Shown here: positions 1 to 12,896 of the stretch, one piece after another | How the letters are laid out: the number at the start of each line of letters is the position of its first letter | How positions within the stretch are numbered: the first letter of the stretch is position 1 | Source of the DNA: Rutpela maculata | Taxonomy: Eukaryota > Arthropoda > Insecta > Coleoptera > Cerambycidae | Direction: 5' to 3' | Assembly: GCA_936432065.2 (NCBI GenBank) | Contig: OW386285.2 | Location: 36,263,920-36,327,919 of the forward strand | DNA: 64,000 nucleotides | Notes under the pieces: generated by a model | What the model saw: the letters and a program-made list of their open reading frames with translations, nothing else | Told to the model about the DNA's origin: nothing | Database searches by the model: none | Translations under genes and position numbers: made by a program

Positions 1-890
1 TTAGTTGATAGTTTAGTGTGGTATTTTAATGTGCATAGAAACCATAAGAAATTATCCTAATTTACCAAATGTGTTGAACGGTGTGCGTATGTCCTTAGTT
101 CGACGTGCCGAAAAGTGTATTGATGCAGACGGAAGCCATTTCGAACAATTTATGTAAATCAACAATAATTTGATAAGTTCTAGATCTATCGAATATTTTA
201 GTTTTCGATACCTGATCGGAAATTCGTTAAATAAATCAGATTTTTTCCTAACTTAAAATACACATTATTGTTTTCTGTTATCGTATCTCAGACGTCTTTA
301 TTTCCCAATGTCATGCAATAATTTCTCATTTTTTAAGCTTTTAACCCAGAACACTCATTTAGGTTACAAATGTTAATAAATCACGTTTAAATCTGAAAAA
401 TTATAAACAACAATAAAAGCTCCAATATTCTGTTCTAAATTAAAAAAACACACATGTAAAGAAATGTTGTGTTTAAACCTTTACGTCCATCATTTGCTTA
501 CAGTTCTGCAAAAAGAGATAACGAATAATTTACATTTTTTTAATTGGTTCCGTTGAGGCGGTCATCAAAGGTGCCCCCATTCTTTGCTTTGAAACCGCGG
601 GTCGCCGCGTGCCGACGAGAACTACACGTCCATTGACCCAGAAAGGCAGTGGTTCCCAAATGTTTCCTAACCTAAAATTCCAATTGTTGACCTAGGTCAG
701 TTTTTCAAAGTTCCCCCCCAGAGGAAAAAGTCATAAAGGTTTTTTGTTTGTCTAGCCGGTCCCCATTACCAGTTCTTTTTAATTACACCGTGTATTAGTT
801 ACGGCTTTTATATACGGTGATTAAAAATTCCTGTGCAAAATTAGTGTTAAGTAATAAACAGCCAACTTTTATGAGGGTGTTACCTTGACT
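1..890. other. No gene recognised
   Basis: AT-rich sequence with stops in all frames. A slightly GC-richer patch near 545-680 has no recognisable protein or RNA. I see no promoter or repeat structure that I can support. Confidence 0.6.
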
Positions 891-894
891 AAAT

Positions 895-1075
895 CTAGAC
901 TAGAAAATAGCTGAGATGTGCAGTGGGCATCCTAACAGGACATTGCACACTAAACAAACACCTGTTCATATGGGGGTGAGGGACCATTCAGAGTGCAGGA
1001 AGTGTGGATGGGGATGAGAAAAATCCGCACCACATACTATGTGATTTCCCAACTTTGGTGGCTGGTGGTGTCATA
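895..1075 (+). pseudogene. R1-like non-LTR retrotransposon, C-terminal fragment
   Basis: This short stretch encodes the Cys/His motif that follows the RNase H domain in R1/I-like retrotransposon ORF2 proteins. It is readable only by changing frame twice: GILTGHCTLNKHLFIWG from 926, then DHSECRKCGW from 982, then NPHHILCDFPTL from about 1021. The order HC..LN.HL, C..C, H.LC matches the copies near 37.3, 44.3 and 48.9 kb. No RT or RNase H remains upstream, so this is a decayed 3' end. The recognition rests on the motif order. The clade (R1-like rather than I-like) is an inference. Confidence 0.6.
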
Positions 1076-1084
1076 CTTTGGGGG

Positions 1085-1529
1085 CCGATTTTTGACCCCG
1101 GGATAGTCAAAGCTCCCATCGCCCATACACCCGTCTTTTGGGGGGAAAGGGGAGGGTGCTAATGATATAGCGAGACTATGAGGTATAATAAATTTAAGCT
1201 TCAGTACGGCGGAGTTCTGGCACCGCAACCTATAAGTGAAAAAAATCTAACAGAAAAAATCCATACAAGTATATCAAAATAGGAACCTGTATACAAATCT
1301 TAACTTATCTGGAAAACCACATAAGCCCGCATAAGCTTACTATTTAAATGTTGGATGGTCAAGAAAATCCAGTTGCCATAACTATGTACAGAATGGAGGG
1401 CTGACCACTGAAAGTGCTAATAAGTGCCGGTGCATTTATCATAGCTTTCAGTCTAGGAGTTGGTTTAAGAGTCGAAGAAAAATTCGAAAGCTACAGAGAA
1501 CTGGGTGCCATGCTATTACATTGCATATA
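1085..1529. other. No gene recognised
   Basis: Short open frames occur on the minus strand but lack recognisable motifs. This may be the 3' flank of the R1-like fragment. Confidence 0.5.
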
Positions 1530-2255
1530 GTCCAGTCAGCCTAATTTGAGTGCTAATGAATGGATTTTGATGAAACTTTATGCAATGTGTTTGTAATGAC
1601 GTTAATAAAAAAGTTGAAAAAAAAATTAGAGTAGGAAATTATCGGAAGAGGTAGAAAACACCCCTTTTATCACGGGTTCCGTAACTTGTAGAATTAGGTC
1701 AAAAATGAAAGGACAACGATATATTTACCTTTTTTAGCCCAAAATAAAATGTTTTTACTCCTGTGAATTTTTCCAAAAAATGCATATTTTTTCGAGATAT
1801 GGCCACACCTCGGGCCACACTTAAATTCCTAAAAATGGGGGAGGGGAAATATAAAAGTTGAAAAAAAATCTGAAAAAATTCAGGTGAATGTATCGTCGAA
1901 ATACAAGACTTTTTTATTTGCAACTTTTCGGTAAAGTGCGTTTTCACCGAGTTTTTCCGGAAAAACATGAAAAACTACCCCCGTCTTTGAAATTGCAGCG
2001 CTTTAAAAATATGTCATTTCAAAATTTGAAAAACATTCAGACTTATGCATTGGGGCCTTCCAAACATTGTTTGTCTCTTGGAATTTTTTTGTAATGTTAA
2101 TTTTCCGAGTTACAGGCAGTTTTTCACGATAAATAATGTACTACATTTTTGCACATTAAAAAATACATGAAAATTTGAAAAATGAGCGTGATTTATATTT
2201 ATTATTATAAAAAAATATGAAACCTATATAGTTATACCATTTTTAAAGGTTCAAT
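1530..2255 (+). mobile_element. Single arm of a long-TIR element (GTCCAGTC family)
   Basis: The stretch starts at GTCCAGTCAG just after a TA. It matches both arms of the complete foldback at 31281-33092 over about 700 bases, including the segments around GTAATGACGTTAATAAAAAA, TTTTCACCGAGTTTTTCCGG and TTTTCCGAGTTACAGGCAG. The similarity stops near CCTATATAGTTATACCATTT and I find no second arm downstream, so this is a half element. It has no coding sequence. The short open frames on both strands (1699-1968 and 1888-2094) are parts of the arm, not genes. A TA target and a long TIR suggest Tc1/mariner-type mobilisation. Confidence 0.75.
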
Positions 2256-2544
2256 ATAGTTTTTAAATTGAACATTTTAAAACAGTTTTCAAAAAATGTA
2301 GATCCAAGATCACAGTAAAGTTAGAAATTTAAATATCTTAATAATGTAAATTCAATAATTATAATAAACACAAGATAATGTAAAATGTATAGATAATGTG
2401 AGTTTCGTAACAAGAAATATTATATAATAATTTATATTTTCAAACAATTCAATTTTTGAAATTAGTTAAAAAAAGCATAAACGTTTAAACTGTTTAAACA
2501 AAATGGTACGATCATAATTTGTTTAATAATGTTAAAACAAATTA

Positions 2545-2680
2545 TGAGGCCTTTGGTTCTTGTACACACACTAAATCACAATTTTATTTCTTTCGCCCCC
2601 TTTAATAATGCTGTGGAGGTGATAATGAGATTACAATGGGGGTGGCTGACGTCGAAAGAATTTTGAGACTTTGCAGCACC
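2545..2680 (-). mobile_element. Fragment of the Helentron-like repeat, inverted
   Basis: On the minus strand this matches the inner part of the two fuller copies at 12897-13585 and 24000-24650. It shows the run of CCCCCATT and CACC words, CCCTTTAATAA, and the complement of ACTAAATCACA next to a GTACA-rich stretch. Both ends are missing. Confidence 0.55.
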
Positions 2681-2835
2681 CCTATATGGTGGATATGACC
2701 CAAAATAAATAGCGAAAATTCTACCATGGTAATTTATATATGTTTCAAAGAAATAAAATATGTAAGTCTAACAGACGTTATTTGGTCTACAAACGGTTCA
2801 CAAACACTTGCTTGCACCCAAAATTTTGTACACCA

Positions 2836-3020
2836 GATTTCCTCTTTGACGTGGATTACACAGGTTTCCTGAGATTTCCTCAGATTTCCTCTTTGATAAA
2901 AAAAAATTTGAAGAGCGGGGGGAGAAATCTGAAAAAGAAAGATTTCCTCCCAATTTCCTACAAAAATTTCCTCGGATTTCCTCGAATTTCCTTCTGAGTG
3001 TACACCATATTTCCTTCGCG
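2836..3020 (+). repeat. Tandem TTTCCT-rich repeat
   Basis: About ten copies of a GATTTCCTC-like word lie in an irregular tandem array. They are bounded by two direct copies of GTACACCA(G/T)ATTTCCT. The open frames on both strands here come from the repeat and are not taken as genes. Confidence 0.5.
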
Positions 3021-5148
3021 GTTTGTCCCTCAACTTACTTCTTCAATATTTGAGTCCAGCATGTCATGAAGACTATTCCATATTTCTGTTCTGTTATAGT
3101 AGCCAATATCTATTTGATTTAATCAAAGAGATATAACTATTTACTTGCATCAAATAGGTATAATAATGACTAAAAGTAATTCTGTGTAAAAGTTAACGCG
3201 GCGTTCACTTTACAAATTTACGCATGGATTTGCAGTCCATCCATGGAAACAAAAATTTAGTTGCAATAAACTTTCGAATAATAGTCGGTTGTATACATGT
3301 CCGTCAACTTTATTGTCAACCAACCAACGTCATATTTTATATCATATTATCGCGTTTTTATTAGCAGACAATACATAGTCAAAGTTCGTAGTTAACATCT
3401 TTATAGAAATTTCGAACATGGTTGTTAATTTTGTGTTGGAGCACCAGTAAGAAATTCATTTTTGCAGAGTAAAACAGGAATACGCTTTCACTGCGAGGCA
3501 CATTACAGTTTCTATATGATGTAACTAAACTGATGCCGAACAAAGACTAATTAAATTTTTGAAAGGTATTATACATTTTTTTAATATTAATATTTAAAGT
3601 AAAAATGGAAAATAAATGTTGTACTTACATATTAAGAATAGTCAGGTGTAGACTATGCAACTTTTTGCCTGCTGTGCATATTTTAAATATGAACATTTTA
3701 ACATTGGAAATGTTAATGTTCGTATACAGGTCTAGAGTTACGAGATTTGTCCAACGCCGTCGACACGACAGTGTCGAGGTCAGATGACGTAATACTGAGA
3801 TACGCAGCGTTCTAGTGGCTGTGTATACTTTCAGGCGCAGCGCTAGCCGAGCCTGATTACCTGATTACATTATGTATGATTCGAATTATTCGAATTAATA
3901 ATAATATACACATGCCCTTGCATGGGCTTACATTTGTAACCTATATTCCTAGTAAAAAGTTATAAATAAAGTAAAATTTAAAATATGCATGTATACATAC
4001 ATTTAAGTTTAGTCAATAAATAAAATTAAAATTACACAGATTATTTCACTCATTAACGCTATAGCCAATGAGAGCCCGTTCTTTCACAACATTGCACCAA
4101 TCAAACGTCATTATTAGTGGTAATTCAAGCTAGATCTGCTTTTGACATGACCAACATGCAAAATTTATCGCTCTAATTTTTTAGGTCCTTGCAGCGGCAA
4201 ATATTGCGAAAATTTTTTGACGTTTTGTGTCGTGACATGTTTTCGGCAAATAAGATAATTCGTGCTTTTAAATGTTATCTATAAATATCTTCTCTAGCTT
4301 ATTACTAATTGTTAACGTAAATTGTAGTATTGTATTAATAACCTGAAAAGCCAATGCTGTGTGGAACTTACTTATATAGGTTCGGGACAAGTTATAGGTA
4401 CACAGCTTTCAATGGCTTAATACCTAACATAATTACAAAATAATTTTCACAACTAAAATTAAATATGAATATCTACTAAGCACACAAATCAGTTATTTCA
4501 TGATAAATACACAAATGTACAAATGGTAATTCATCAATCATTACAAAGCAGCTAACACTTATTTGGAAAATCAAAACTCTGCAGTATCACTATATACATT
4601 ATAATTCGTTGTACTTAAAGTCTCTCTACTTAAACAAGTAAACCTTAACTATCAAACTTCTCAAATTAGAAACAAGGATTAAATACATAAATATATATTA
4701 ATAAACACTTTAATATAATAATTCAATTCACTGTTCAGTGTAGTAACTAAGTTAAGCTAGAGTTACTAGATGGCGGTACCATACCATCTGAGCCGGCAGC
4801 CTTAGAACGTAAAAGGGATAGATTGGTAATATGCAATTTGTGTGATTTCAGCGGTAATGTGATTGGTCGAAGCGTGCTTTGTTGTGATGATTAGTCTTAT
4901 AAGTTACAGTACCTATGGTTTAACGTATATTGTTTTTCTTGATTGTCATAATTTAAACCTACTTTGTTTTTTATTAGATGAGTCGCTTTGGAAATGCATT
5001 TTTATGTGACGTAAATGATGAAATTGAAGATAAAGGTGAGTGAGTAATCTCTAAAAAGCAACAAGGAAACGTCTGAAGGCAATTAATTACTGAACATAAT
5101 ATTGAAGATATACTTAATGAATTATTTATTCGTGAAATATTCTCCACA
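3021..5148. other. No gene recognised; one partial MITE arm
   Basis: Two kilobases of AT-rich DNA. The only structure I can tie to anything is near 4258-4310, where ATTCGTGCTTTTAAATGTTATC resembles one arm of the palindromic element at 5149-5375. Small open frames at 3605-3787 and 4974-5156 have no recognisable motif. Confidence 0.5.
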
Positions 5149-5375
5149 AATACCACTCGTGCTTTAAATTTTATCTAAAAATTTTTTCTCAAGCTAAGTC
5201 GCCCCTAGTTAATATAACTCGTGCAAATTGGCAGTTTATTATCAAAGATTAAATCCCTCCCGCTAAAGCGGTCGGGATTTAATCAGATAATAAACTGCCA
5301 ATTTGCACTCTTTATATTACCAGGCAACACGCTTTCGAAAAAATTTTCGATAAAATTTTAAGCACTAGTGATATT
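5149..5375. repeat. Palindromic MITE-like element
   Basis: A 227-bp imperfect palindrome. Outer arms are AATACCACTCGTGCTTTAAA on the left and the complement of AATATCACTAGTGCTTAAAA on the right. The inner arms pair GTGCAAATTGGCAGTTTATT with its complement at 5288-5310. The core is a hairpin, GATTAAATCCC to GGGATTTAATC. It has no coding capacity. It ends just downstream of the inverted RT fragment that follows. Confidence 0.75.
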
Positions 5376-5399
5376 ACATACGACAAAAAAATGTAAAGA

Positions 5400-5746
5400 A
5401 CATTAAAAAGTTCGAATAAAATCACAAAATTCATTAAATGTATAGAAAGTCTGACACGGTAGAAATTTCTTAAGTTTATTTTTAAAAATAACTTGAGAGT
5501 TACTATTTTTTATTTCATCTTGTAAAAGATTATAAATACGACACCCAGCATTTAAAATTATTAAACTCACCAAGTAGGTATTATTTTTGCCTTGTCTAAA
5601 ACAATGTCAGATTTAGAATCGGATACGACGATGGTCGTATCGTCCGCATACATAAAAGCTTTACCTTCTGTAATATACTTCGGCAAGTCATTTATAAATA
5701 ATAGGAATAAAAATGGGCCTAGTATACTCCCCTGGAGGAGAGAGAT
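5400..5746 (-). pseudogene. Non-LTR retrotransposon RT fragment with internal deletion
   Basis: Read on the minus strand, 5746 down to about 5575 encodes LLQGSILGPFLFLLFINDLP and then FMYADDTTIVVSDSKSD. These are the RT motif PQGS.LGP and the catalytic YADD. The frame then jumps into GCRIYNLLQDEIKNS and VIFKNKLKKFL, the end of the RT thumb, which matches GCKLYNALNAEIKGS and VFKNRLKELL in the element ending at 55832. The sequence between YADD and the thumb is gone, and so are motifs A and B. The clade looks Jockey/CR1-like, without RNase H. It lies 25 bp from a palindromic MITE. Confidence 0.82.
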
Positions 5747-5749
5747 TTG

Positions 5750-6385
5750 GCACTCATTTTACCCAGAATTTTTTAAGTAACGGAAGAATTAACGTTTTCT
5801 ATGTAGACTTTTCCATTCCTCCCGTTTAAGGGAAAAATTAATAAAATGTGCCCTTTGGCTGTTGAAAATTTTTGAACACACATTGATATTCATTAATTTA
5901 ATTTTTCTTATTTTATACACGACTATTTTATGAAAAAAAGTTTAGTTTTAATTTTTTTCCCATTTTAACTATTCAAAGACTGACCTATTTGCTTATATCG
6001 TCAAGGATTTGTCTAATGTTTTTTGGCATATTGAATATTTTCAGTTTGTAAATAATTTACATATTATAGAAATCGAATTCTCACGCTTATAATTAAATAA
6101 TATAGGGATTAAAGAACAACGAAATTAACTAGATGAGATTACAGATTTATGCAAATTCTCCTAAATTATGAGAACAATAAATTACCCCTTTCATGACTGA
6201 TACTGTTCAAAGTAGAAAATTAATTTAAAAATAAATCAAGTCTTTGATCGTGACAGCACTTTGCAAGCAGAATCATCTGTTTTTAGGATGGCTTCTAAAT
6301 ATATTACAAAATCACATTACTCTTGCTTCTTCCTTAAAATACGTCGTACTCGTATAAGGGGATATTTCCCTCAAATAATTTAATT
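5750..6385. other. No gene recognised
   Basis: AT-rich. It may hold decayed EN-RT linker of the following element, but I could not read motifs in it. Confidence 0.4.
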
Positions 6386-7839
6386 CTTGTAAATCTGAAC
6401 TAATGAAACACATAGCCGCCAAGAATTCGACCGGATTTGATCATGTCACCTATTAAATATAATTGATTACATTTGTAGTCCTCTAGATATGCTAGATGCA
6501 TTTATGCTAATAAATTCATCCTTTTGTGAAGGAATATTTCCTAGTGCTCTCAAAAAAAATCTGATAAATCTCAAATTTCTAATTATAAAGGTGTGGTGTG
6601 TCCATTTTCTCCAAAGGTTATGAAAGAGCATATTATAACATATTGTCAAATTTCTTAACTGCTGAAAAGTTACTTACAAATAATCAGTTCGGTTTTAGAA
6701 AGGGTTTATCTATACAGGACGAAGCGTTAGCGCTGTATAATTTCGTGAATAGCTTTGACTCAAAAGAAAAAGCAGCCAGCATATTCTTTGATTTAAGTCG
6801 TGCGTTTGACACGATAAGCCATAATTTGTTAGCTCATAAGCTTTTCAAATATGGAGTAAGAGGTTCTTCTTTATGCTGGATTAAATCATATTTAAAGGAC
6901 GTTCAATTAAAGTACAAGGGGCAATTACTTCAATCTTCTGCCAGTCTTACCCACACTGGAGTCCCTCAGGGTAGTGTGCTGGGTCCTCTTTTATTTATTA
7001 TATTCACAAATGGCATTGTTAAAGCTGATATAATTAATGGGTCATACATCACAATATTTGCAGATGACACCACATCGTCTGCTTCAGGTAAAAATGTTCA
7101 TTACATTAGAGATAAAGTCAATTTAACTATATCTTCGATTCAAAACTATTGTATTGACAACAGACTTACGCTTAATAACCTAAAAACAGATTGCCTTTTA
7201 TTTTCACCAAAAAACCTTAATGAAAATTTGCTCGTCAGAATTGATGGGCAAAGTGTGAAACAAAGTGATTATGTCAAATTAGGGCTTTACTCGACATCTT
7301 GGGGAAATCATATTGATTTCTTAATAAGCAAATTTAAAGTTGTCTGTTTTTCCATTTATCAATTAATAAGTCATGTTAGTTTAGATATTCTTAAAATGTA
7401 TTATTTTGGATGCGTTCAATAGAGGCTGAACTATTGTGTTATGTGTTGGGGAAACAGCAACAAAATTAATGAACAGTTCACTCTGCAAAAGAAAATAATA
7501 CGTACGATGCTATTCAGAGACTCGCGACATTCCTGTAGGAACTTATTCTCACAGGTTGGCATTCTAACCATTTCTTTTTTATATATTTTTAACTGTGTTT
7601 GTTATTTAAAGTGTAATCCACATAAGTTCGTGACCAACAGAAATGAAATCCATAATTATTCCTTAAGACTAGCGTACAATGTCGATGTACCTCAACATAG
7701 ACTATCATTAATGGCTAATGGGCCTATGATCATGTTAATCAAATCATTTAATAAACTACCACTTTCTCTCAAATTATTAAAAGACAATAAAATTTTCAAA
7801 TATAAAGTAAAAATTATACTATTAAAATATAACTTTTAG
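6386..7839 (+). pseudogene. Jockey/CR1-like non-LTR reverse transcriptase, 5'-truncated and broken
   Basis: A decayed ORF2 of an RNase H-lacking non-LTR retrotransposon, whose product would copy its RNA at a nicked target. The first readable part is SELMKHIAAKNSTGFDHV (from about 6395), then INSSFCEGIFPSALKK, both in other frames. The main open stretch at 6598-7422 holds NNQFGFRKG, motif A FFDLSRAFDTISHN, motif B GVPQGSVLGPLLF and motif C ITIFADDTTSSAS. In motif C the usual Tyr-Ala-Asp-Asp is Phe-Ala-Asp-Asp. A stop at 7420-7422 separates it from 7441-7839, which encodes the thumb (CWGNSNKINEQFTLQKKIIR, and NKLPLSLKLLKDN...FKYKVK). The endonuclease is absent. The catalytic aspartates are intact, but frame breaks make it non-functional. 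Confidence 0.9.
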
Positions 7840-8100
7840 TCTGTTGCTGAATTCTTGGAATATGCTAATGTGGAAGAATAAGTGACAAATGTATAAATTT
7901 ATATACTTTATTTTATTTTTACTACTTTAATATGTCTGTCTGTACTTCACCCTTATATACAATACATGTATTATTGTCTATGTTTAAAATTGTTTTATGA
8001 TTTTTTTTAATAACTATACTTTCGATTTGTATCAGCAGTAATTGTCGTTTTATTATTATTTGACTTTTTCTATACTTTGTAAGCTAATTATTATTATTAT
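7840..8100 (+). mobile_element. 3' untranslated end of the RT element, (ATT)n tail
   Basis: AT-rich sequence after the RT stop, ending in ATTATTATTATTATAAAA at about 8086-8103. Short-repeat tails of this kind are usual for Jockey/CR1-type elements and match those at 14352, 19555 and 50649. Confidence 0.5.
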
Positions 8101-8420
8101 AAAATAGTTTAGGTTCTTTCATGACAACTATAGAACCTTGTAGAACCCTTCAAAATCTGGATATCGCTAGAGTAGGGAAGAGATTGTACATGATTAAAAG
8201 TCATTTTCATGTTAAAATTACAATTCAAAACCACAATTCTGTGGTTTTAATCTTACACCGCAGCTAAAATTGTGGATCTTTTCTTGGGGCGTCTGTTACT
8301 TGTCCCAATCGGCTGATAATAACATATGTGATGACTGAACGATTGAAATAACTATCTGATCGCAATCTCTAAAAGGAACATTGGTATTTTAACACAGCAA
8401 TTTGTAGTATGGCTATGTTA

Positions 8421-8529
8421 TATCCCAAGTAGCACAATTGTTGGGACGTAGCAACGACTATTATAGGCCCTTACATTGGCTACAATAGTCGTCGCTACGT
8501 TCCAGCGACTAATTGTGCTAGATGGGATA
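8421..8529. repeat. Palindromic MITE, 109 bp
   Basis: Arms TATCCCAAGTAGCACAATTG and its near complement at 8506-8529, with a second paired block GTAGCAACGACTATTATAG against CTACAATAGTCGTCGCTAC. The loop is about 15 bases. No coding capacity. It could form a near-complete hairpin in RNA. Confidence 0.75.
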
Positions 8530-11500
8530 CAGGCTGTTTCTAACGAGCACGTTAACAATTTAGGCAGCAGGTTTTGAAGATGAACACAGATTGACATAAC
8601 TCTAAATGTAGTCCATTTCCTATGGGCTCTACCGTAAAAATAAGTGGCTGATTAAGTCATTTTCGTGGACCCAAGTAATATTTTATATGTAGAATGGATT
8701 TCAAAAAAGTTTGTAAGGATGAGGATTAGCTTTGTCCTAAAAATCACTAAGTAATGAAATTCTGAGATATTCAGCAAAGGTTTATTTCATCAAAATTTTT
8801 AAATATTTATACAAAAATAATGAATTATGAACAATATTCAATATTTAAACTGAATACTTCATCCTATAAACCTTTTCCCTAAAACTAATATTTATTGAGG
8901 TATTTGCAAAGAAACAAAGATTTCACGTTTCTTCGATAATCCCTTTATAGTTTAAAATGCAATTTTTATATAAAGCAATTGCTGTAAACGGACGAAAAAG
9001 TTGAGCATCTAGGTCACACCATACGTTAACGAAAAACAGTATTTCAGAATTGTATTCTTTTAATTATTGACTACTTACAGTGCAGTGGCATAATGGCAAC
9101 GTTTTTATCAAAAAAAAATGTGAAGACGCATTTTGTTTCTGCCATAACTGGTATAGAAACAGTCAAAAAATTATTCTTATCAGCATTTTTGTAAATCTGA
9201 TAGTTTCTGAGATATTTAAGATATGAACTAAATGCTTCGGCTTAGAAACGTTTGAACGCTATATTTATACTTCCATACCTCTGAAAGTATTAATTCTAAC
9301 GAACTTAGAGAAAAACATAATTCTTTTTCAGTTAAGCTCTTACTGACCACTAGCATTGTTTTATTAACTGTGGCACTTTTCGAGTTATTAGACGAGAACC
9401 ATTTTGAGATACCTATTTTCTCAGGCTAAAATCGCAATTTTCATGTCGTTGTAACTTAAAAATTATCAATCTATGTAAAAAATTGTTTCTAACTATTTCA
9501 GTTCCAATGGTCATTATTTTTTTGGGTACTACCCCCTCAGAAGTGGTGGCATCAACCCCCTATAAGTCAGTAAGCTCAGGCATAATATAGAAACGTTTAT
9601 TTTCTAACGGTCATTTTTAACCTCTAGAAAGTGTTCGTTAAATTTACTCAATTTATTACCTTTTGTTTATTTTCCATCATAGAATATTTCCAACCCGACC
9701 CTGTGCATGTAATGTAGAAGTAAATAATATATCTACTTAAATATCTTGCCATAGGTACTGTATCTAATGCGTCTGTTGCTTTCGCGATATATATCGTGCC
9801 TACCATCTCCTTATGGGGGATGATATAAATAGGACGTAGAGTCAAAAATCGAGGATTAAGTGGATTCGAGTGTTTTCAGCCGGTACATCCGAGAGGCTGG
9901 CCGGTTGAGTTTATAAAAATCACAGTGAATTTGGCTCTCTAAAATTATAATTTCGTAAAGTACCTAAGAATCTGATTATGTAGTTATAAATTAGTGAGTG
10001 AGGGCAGTCAGATTTCAGAACAAGTGCGAGGTGAATTTGACTTCGTGGCTGCTAAAACCTAATACCTGTCTATATAAATAGTTTATGTAACTTTTCTAAG
10101 TGAATACATCAAGTTTCCTATAATTACTGTAAGTAAACACATGTATCTTATAATAATGGTGTTCAAAGACGAATTTGTAGTTCGCGAGGGCTATATTCCC
10201 TTGATTTTCTTCATACATCGTAGCTGTGGACGCTATACTGGGTGTCGTTCCTCTTATGTGAAGTGCGGTTTTGTTTAATTTCACTTGTTTATGAAATTGT
10301 TATAACTTTCGTACCTATCCATCCGCTTGAACAGACAAACAAAATTTCTTTCGCGAATGCGTCACGCTCTTCTAAAAACTTATGTAGATATTTTTTTGCT
10401 TAGCACCTGCAAGTGTTATACTGTGCACGAGCACATTATCTTTGTGTATGTGAAGTTTAGTTAAACATGCTCCTACGCATTTCATTTCCTTTGTAAATAC
10501 CTTTACTTACTTATAGAGATTTATTAATGATTTATTCATAATATCTTGTTTAATATTCTCTTTAAGTAATGTTAACGTTGGCCAACTAATAATATGCCTT
10601 GTAGTTTTTATGTATTGTGGCCTTTTGCCAAATATTATCGCCTTATATTTGTAGATTACCTTGTATCATTACTTTTTACGTCTATCGGTCTCTCTCTGTG
10701 TACCATTTATTTTGGATAAATTGTTAGATTTTATATGCCCACAAACTGAGATGTCGGTCTAGTTGCCGGTGCACCGAGCGGTGCACAGACACACACACAC
10801 ACAAAAATCTGAACTGATAACCAAACACAATATTTTATATGTCATTTGGTGCGTTGAATCCAAAATGGATGATAAACAATTCATGAAGATTTTTTTCCTA
10901 CTGTCAATTTATTCCTTTCAAATAATGGGATATTTGGGGAATGAATTGACGATAGAAAAAAATTTCGATGACATAGGCCAAATCTGAGGGCAGATTGGGA
11001 TTCAGAACATAAAATTACATACATTTTAACAGGTCTTGTTTCAGTTCACGACTTTTTTTGTGTGTGCCGGTGTAATTAGATATAGATATTTATATTTACC
11101 GAGATCTTTACTAAAAAAAAAGTTAGTAAAACGATTTCATAGACTGCTTATAGTGTAATATGCCTATTTTAAAAGCTTTGACTGTTTTTGTAGTTTGGAA
11201 ATCCATTCGATAATTAGCAGTCTATTTTATTAATCAACAATATTGAAAAATTGTTTGACTGGATTTTTAAATGCTCACCTGGAGCCAGTACATGGCTTCA
11301 AGCCATCATTAAAAATGAAAATGAATTTAAAAACTAAAAATTTCAGGTTATGTCAGTTATATGATGCAGATGCTCCCTAGGCTACAATTTCAAACAATAT
11401 GATAAATAATCATGAAAATGACACAAATATCGGTAACAAACCACAATAGGGGGATCTTTTCTAACTCTATTTGAAGCATAAAACTTCCTTACTTTACCAT

Positions 11501-11698
11501 GTCTTAAATTGGCAACACTTACTTTGGGATATATCAAAGTCATATCAATCGAATAGTTAGCCGAAGGTGTGTTTTGAATGAAAGGATGAATCCAAGTTAT
11601 TCTACAAATAACAAGTTCCGGTTATCTTATCTATCGAATAATTAATTAGTTATTCGCCGGATAAAGTCTATTTATACTTAAGTGAAAGTACCAATAGA
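8530..11698. other. No gene recognised; (CA)n tract
   Basis: Three kilobases without a recognisable gene or repeat boundary. A short (CA)n microsatellite lies at about 10788-10804, just after a small inverted motif GTGCACCGAGCGGTGCAC. Open frames such as 9648-9845, 10096-10284 and 10763-10987 are short, isolated and motif-free. Confidence 0.5.
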
Positions 11699-12728
11699 CC
11701 AGGCTAGATAAGGGTTGGACAACAACATAATTCGTTACAGCAAACTGATAGTGGAATATTGTAGAACATATCATAACTAATGAAGGAAAAATAATCCGAA
11801 CCACCTGCGATTATCTGGGGGGACATGGGGTGGGCTTTTAGGGGGGAAAAATGGTTTTTTTCGATTTCTGGCTTAACTACGCATCCTATCGAAAAAAGTT
11901 AAATACAAAAGTTGTAAGTAATAAAGAGATCTACAACTTTGGTGCGGAGCATTTTTATCCTAACCTCAAAATTTTTCGAGATACACGCAAAAAATCCCTT
12001 TTTTTGGTTTTTTATTTTTTCTTCCACAAAAATAATTCGATTTAGCTCAAACTTGGTGAAGGTATACCTTTTGTTGTCCCACATAAGTACTATTTTTTTG
12101 GAGCAGAATATTTCGCTGTTGTTTAATTCAATTTAAAAAAAAAAGTGAAATTTTCAACTGCGATTCCTCATAAAAGTACATGTCCGATAGGGTTCAGACA
12201 GGGCTCATTTCTTTTGTTTTTACTTCTACTTTCAATGAAAAAAAAATATATATATATATATACTGCAATGGAAAAAATTAGCGGAAAATCGAAAATTCCG
12301 AAGAAATGCCTTTTTTCGTTGTATGTTTTATAATTATTGTCAAAAATTTGTTATTATTTATTAAAATTAATATAATTTTGTAACATGAATGTATGCTACA
12401 AACAATAAGTAAAATAATTAATAATTAATTACATTCCTCAACCACGTTTGAATTATTCAACAAACAAAAAAGTATGATCTTGATTTCTATGCCTTCTATT
12501 GTAACGGTATTGGTACGGCGTATAAATGACAGCATTTTTATTTATTTGATAATCTGAATATATTTACTTTTAATTTTGATTGTTAATAACTTTTAAATTG
12601 TAAAAATTGGTAAAAATTGCTTTGTTGATTTTAATTATTAAACATAATATAAATAATTTTTTGTAAAAATAATAAATGTACTTTTTAATAGATGATTTTA
12701 ATATATTTACATTTTGTAGTAAACATAC

Positions 12729-12729
12729 A

Positions 12730-12762
<33 letters not shown>

Positions 12763-12790
12763 CAATAAAAATAATTATAATAATAATAAA
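12729..12790. repeat. (AAT)n microsatellite
   Basis: AATAATAAT tract next to the inverted 3' end of a non-LTR element. Its counterpart in the right arm is at about 14358-14402. Confidence 0.85.
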
Positions 12791-12896
12791 ATGGCTTTAT
12801 TTAGGAATAAAATTACAGCATATTCCTAAACATTTATATATTTAAATTTTAATTGTTTGGGAGATAATTTTAGAACGGCAACATCTTTCCATTATT

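Noticed and set aside
11851..12333. Overlapping open frames on both strands
   Set aside because: They lie in the foldback arm and have mirrored counterparts at 14778-15179. Lys/Phe-rich AT noise without motifs.
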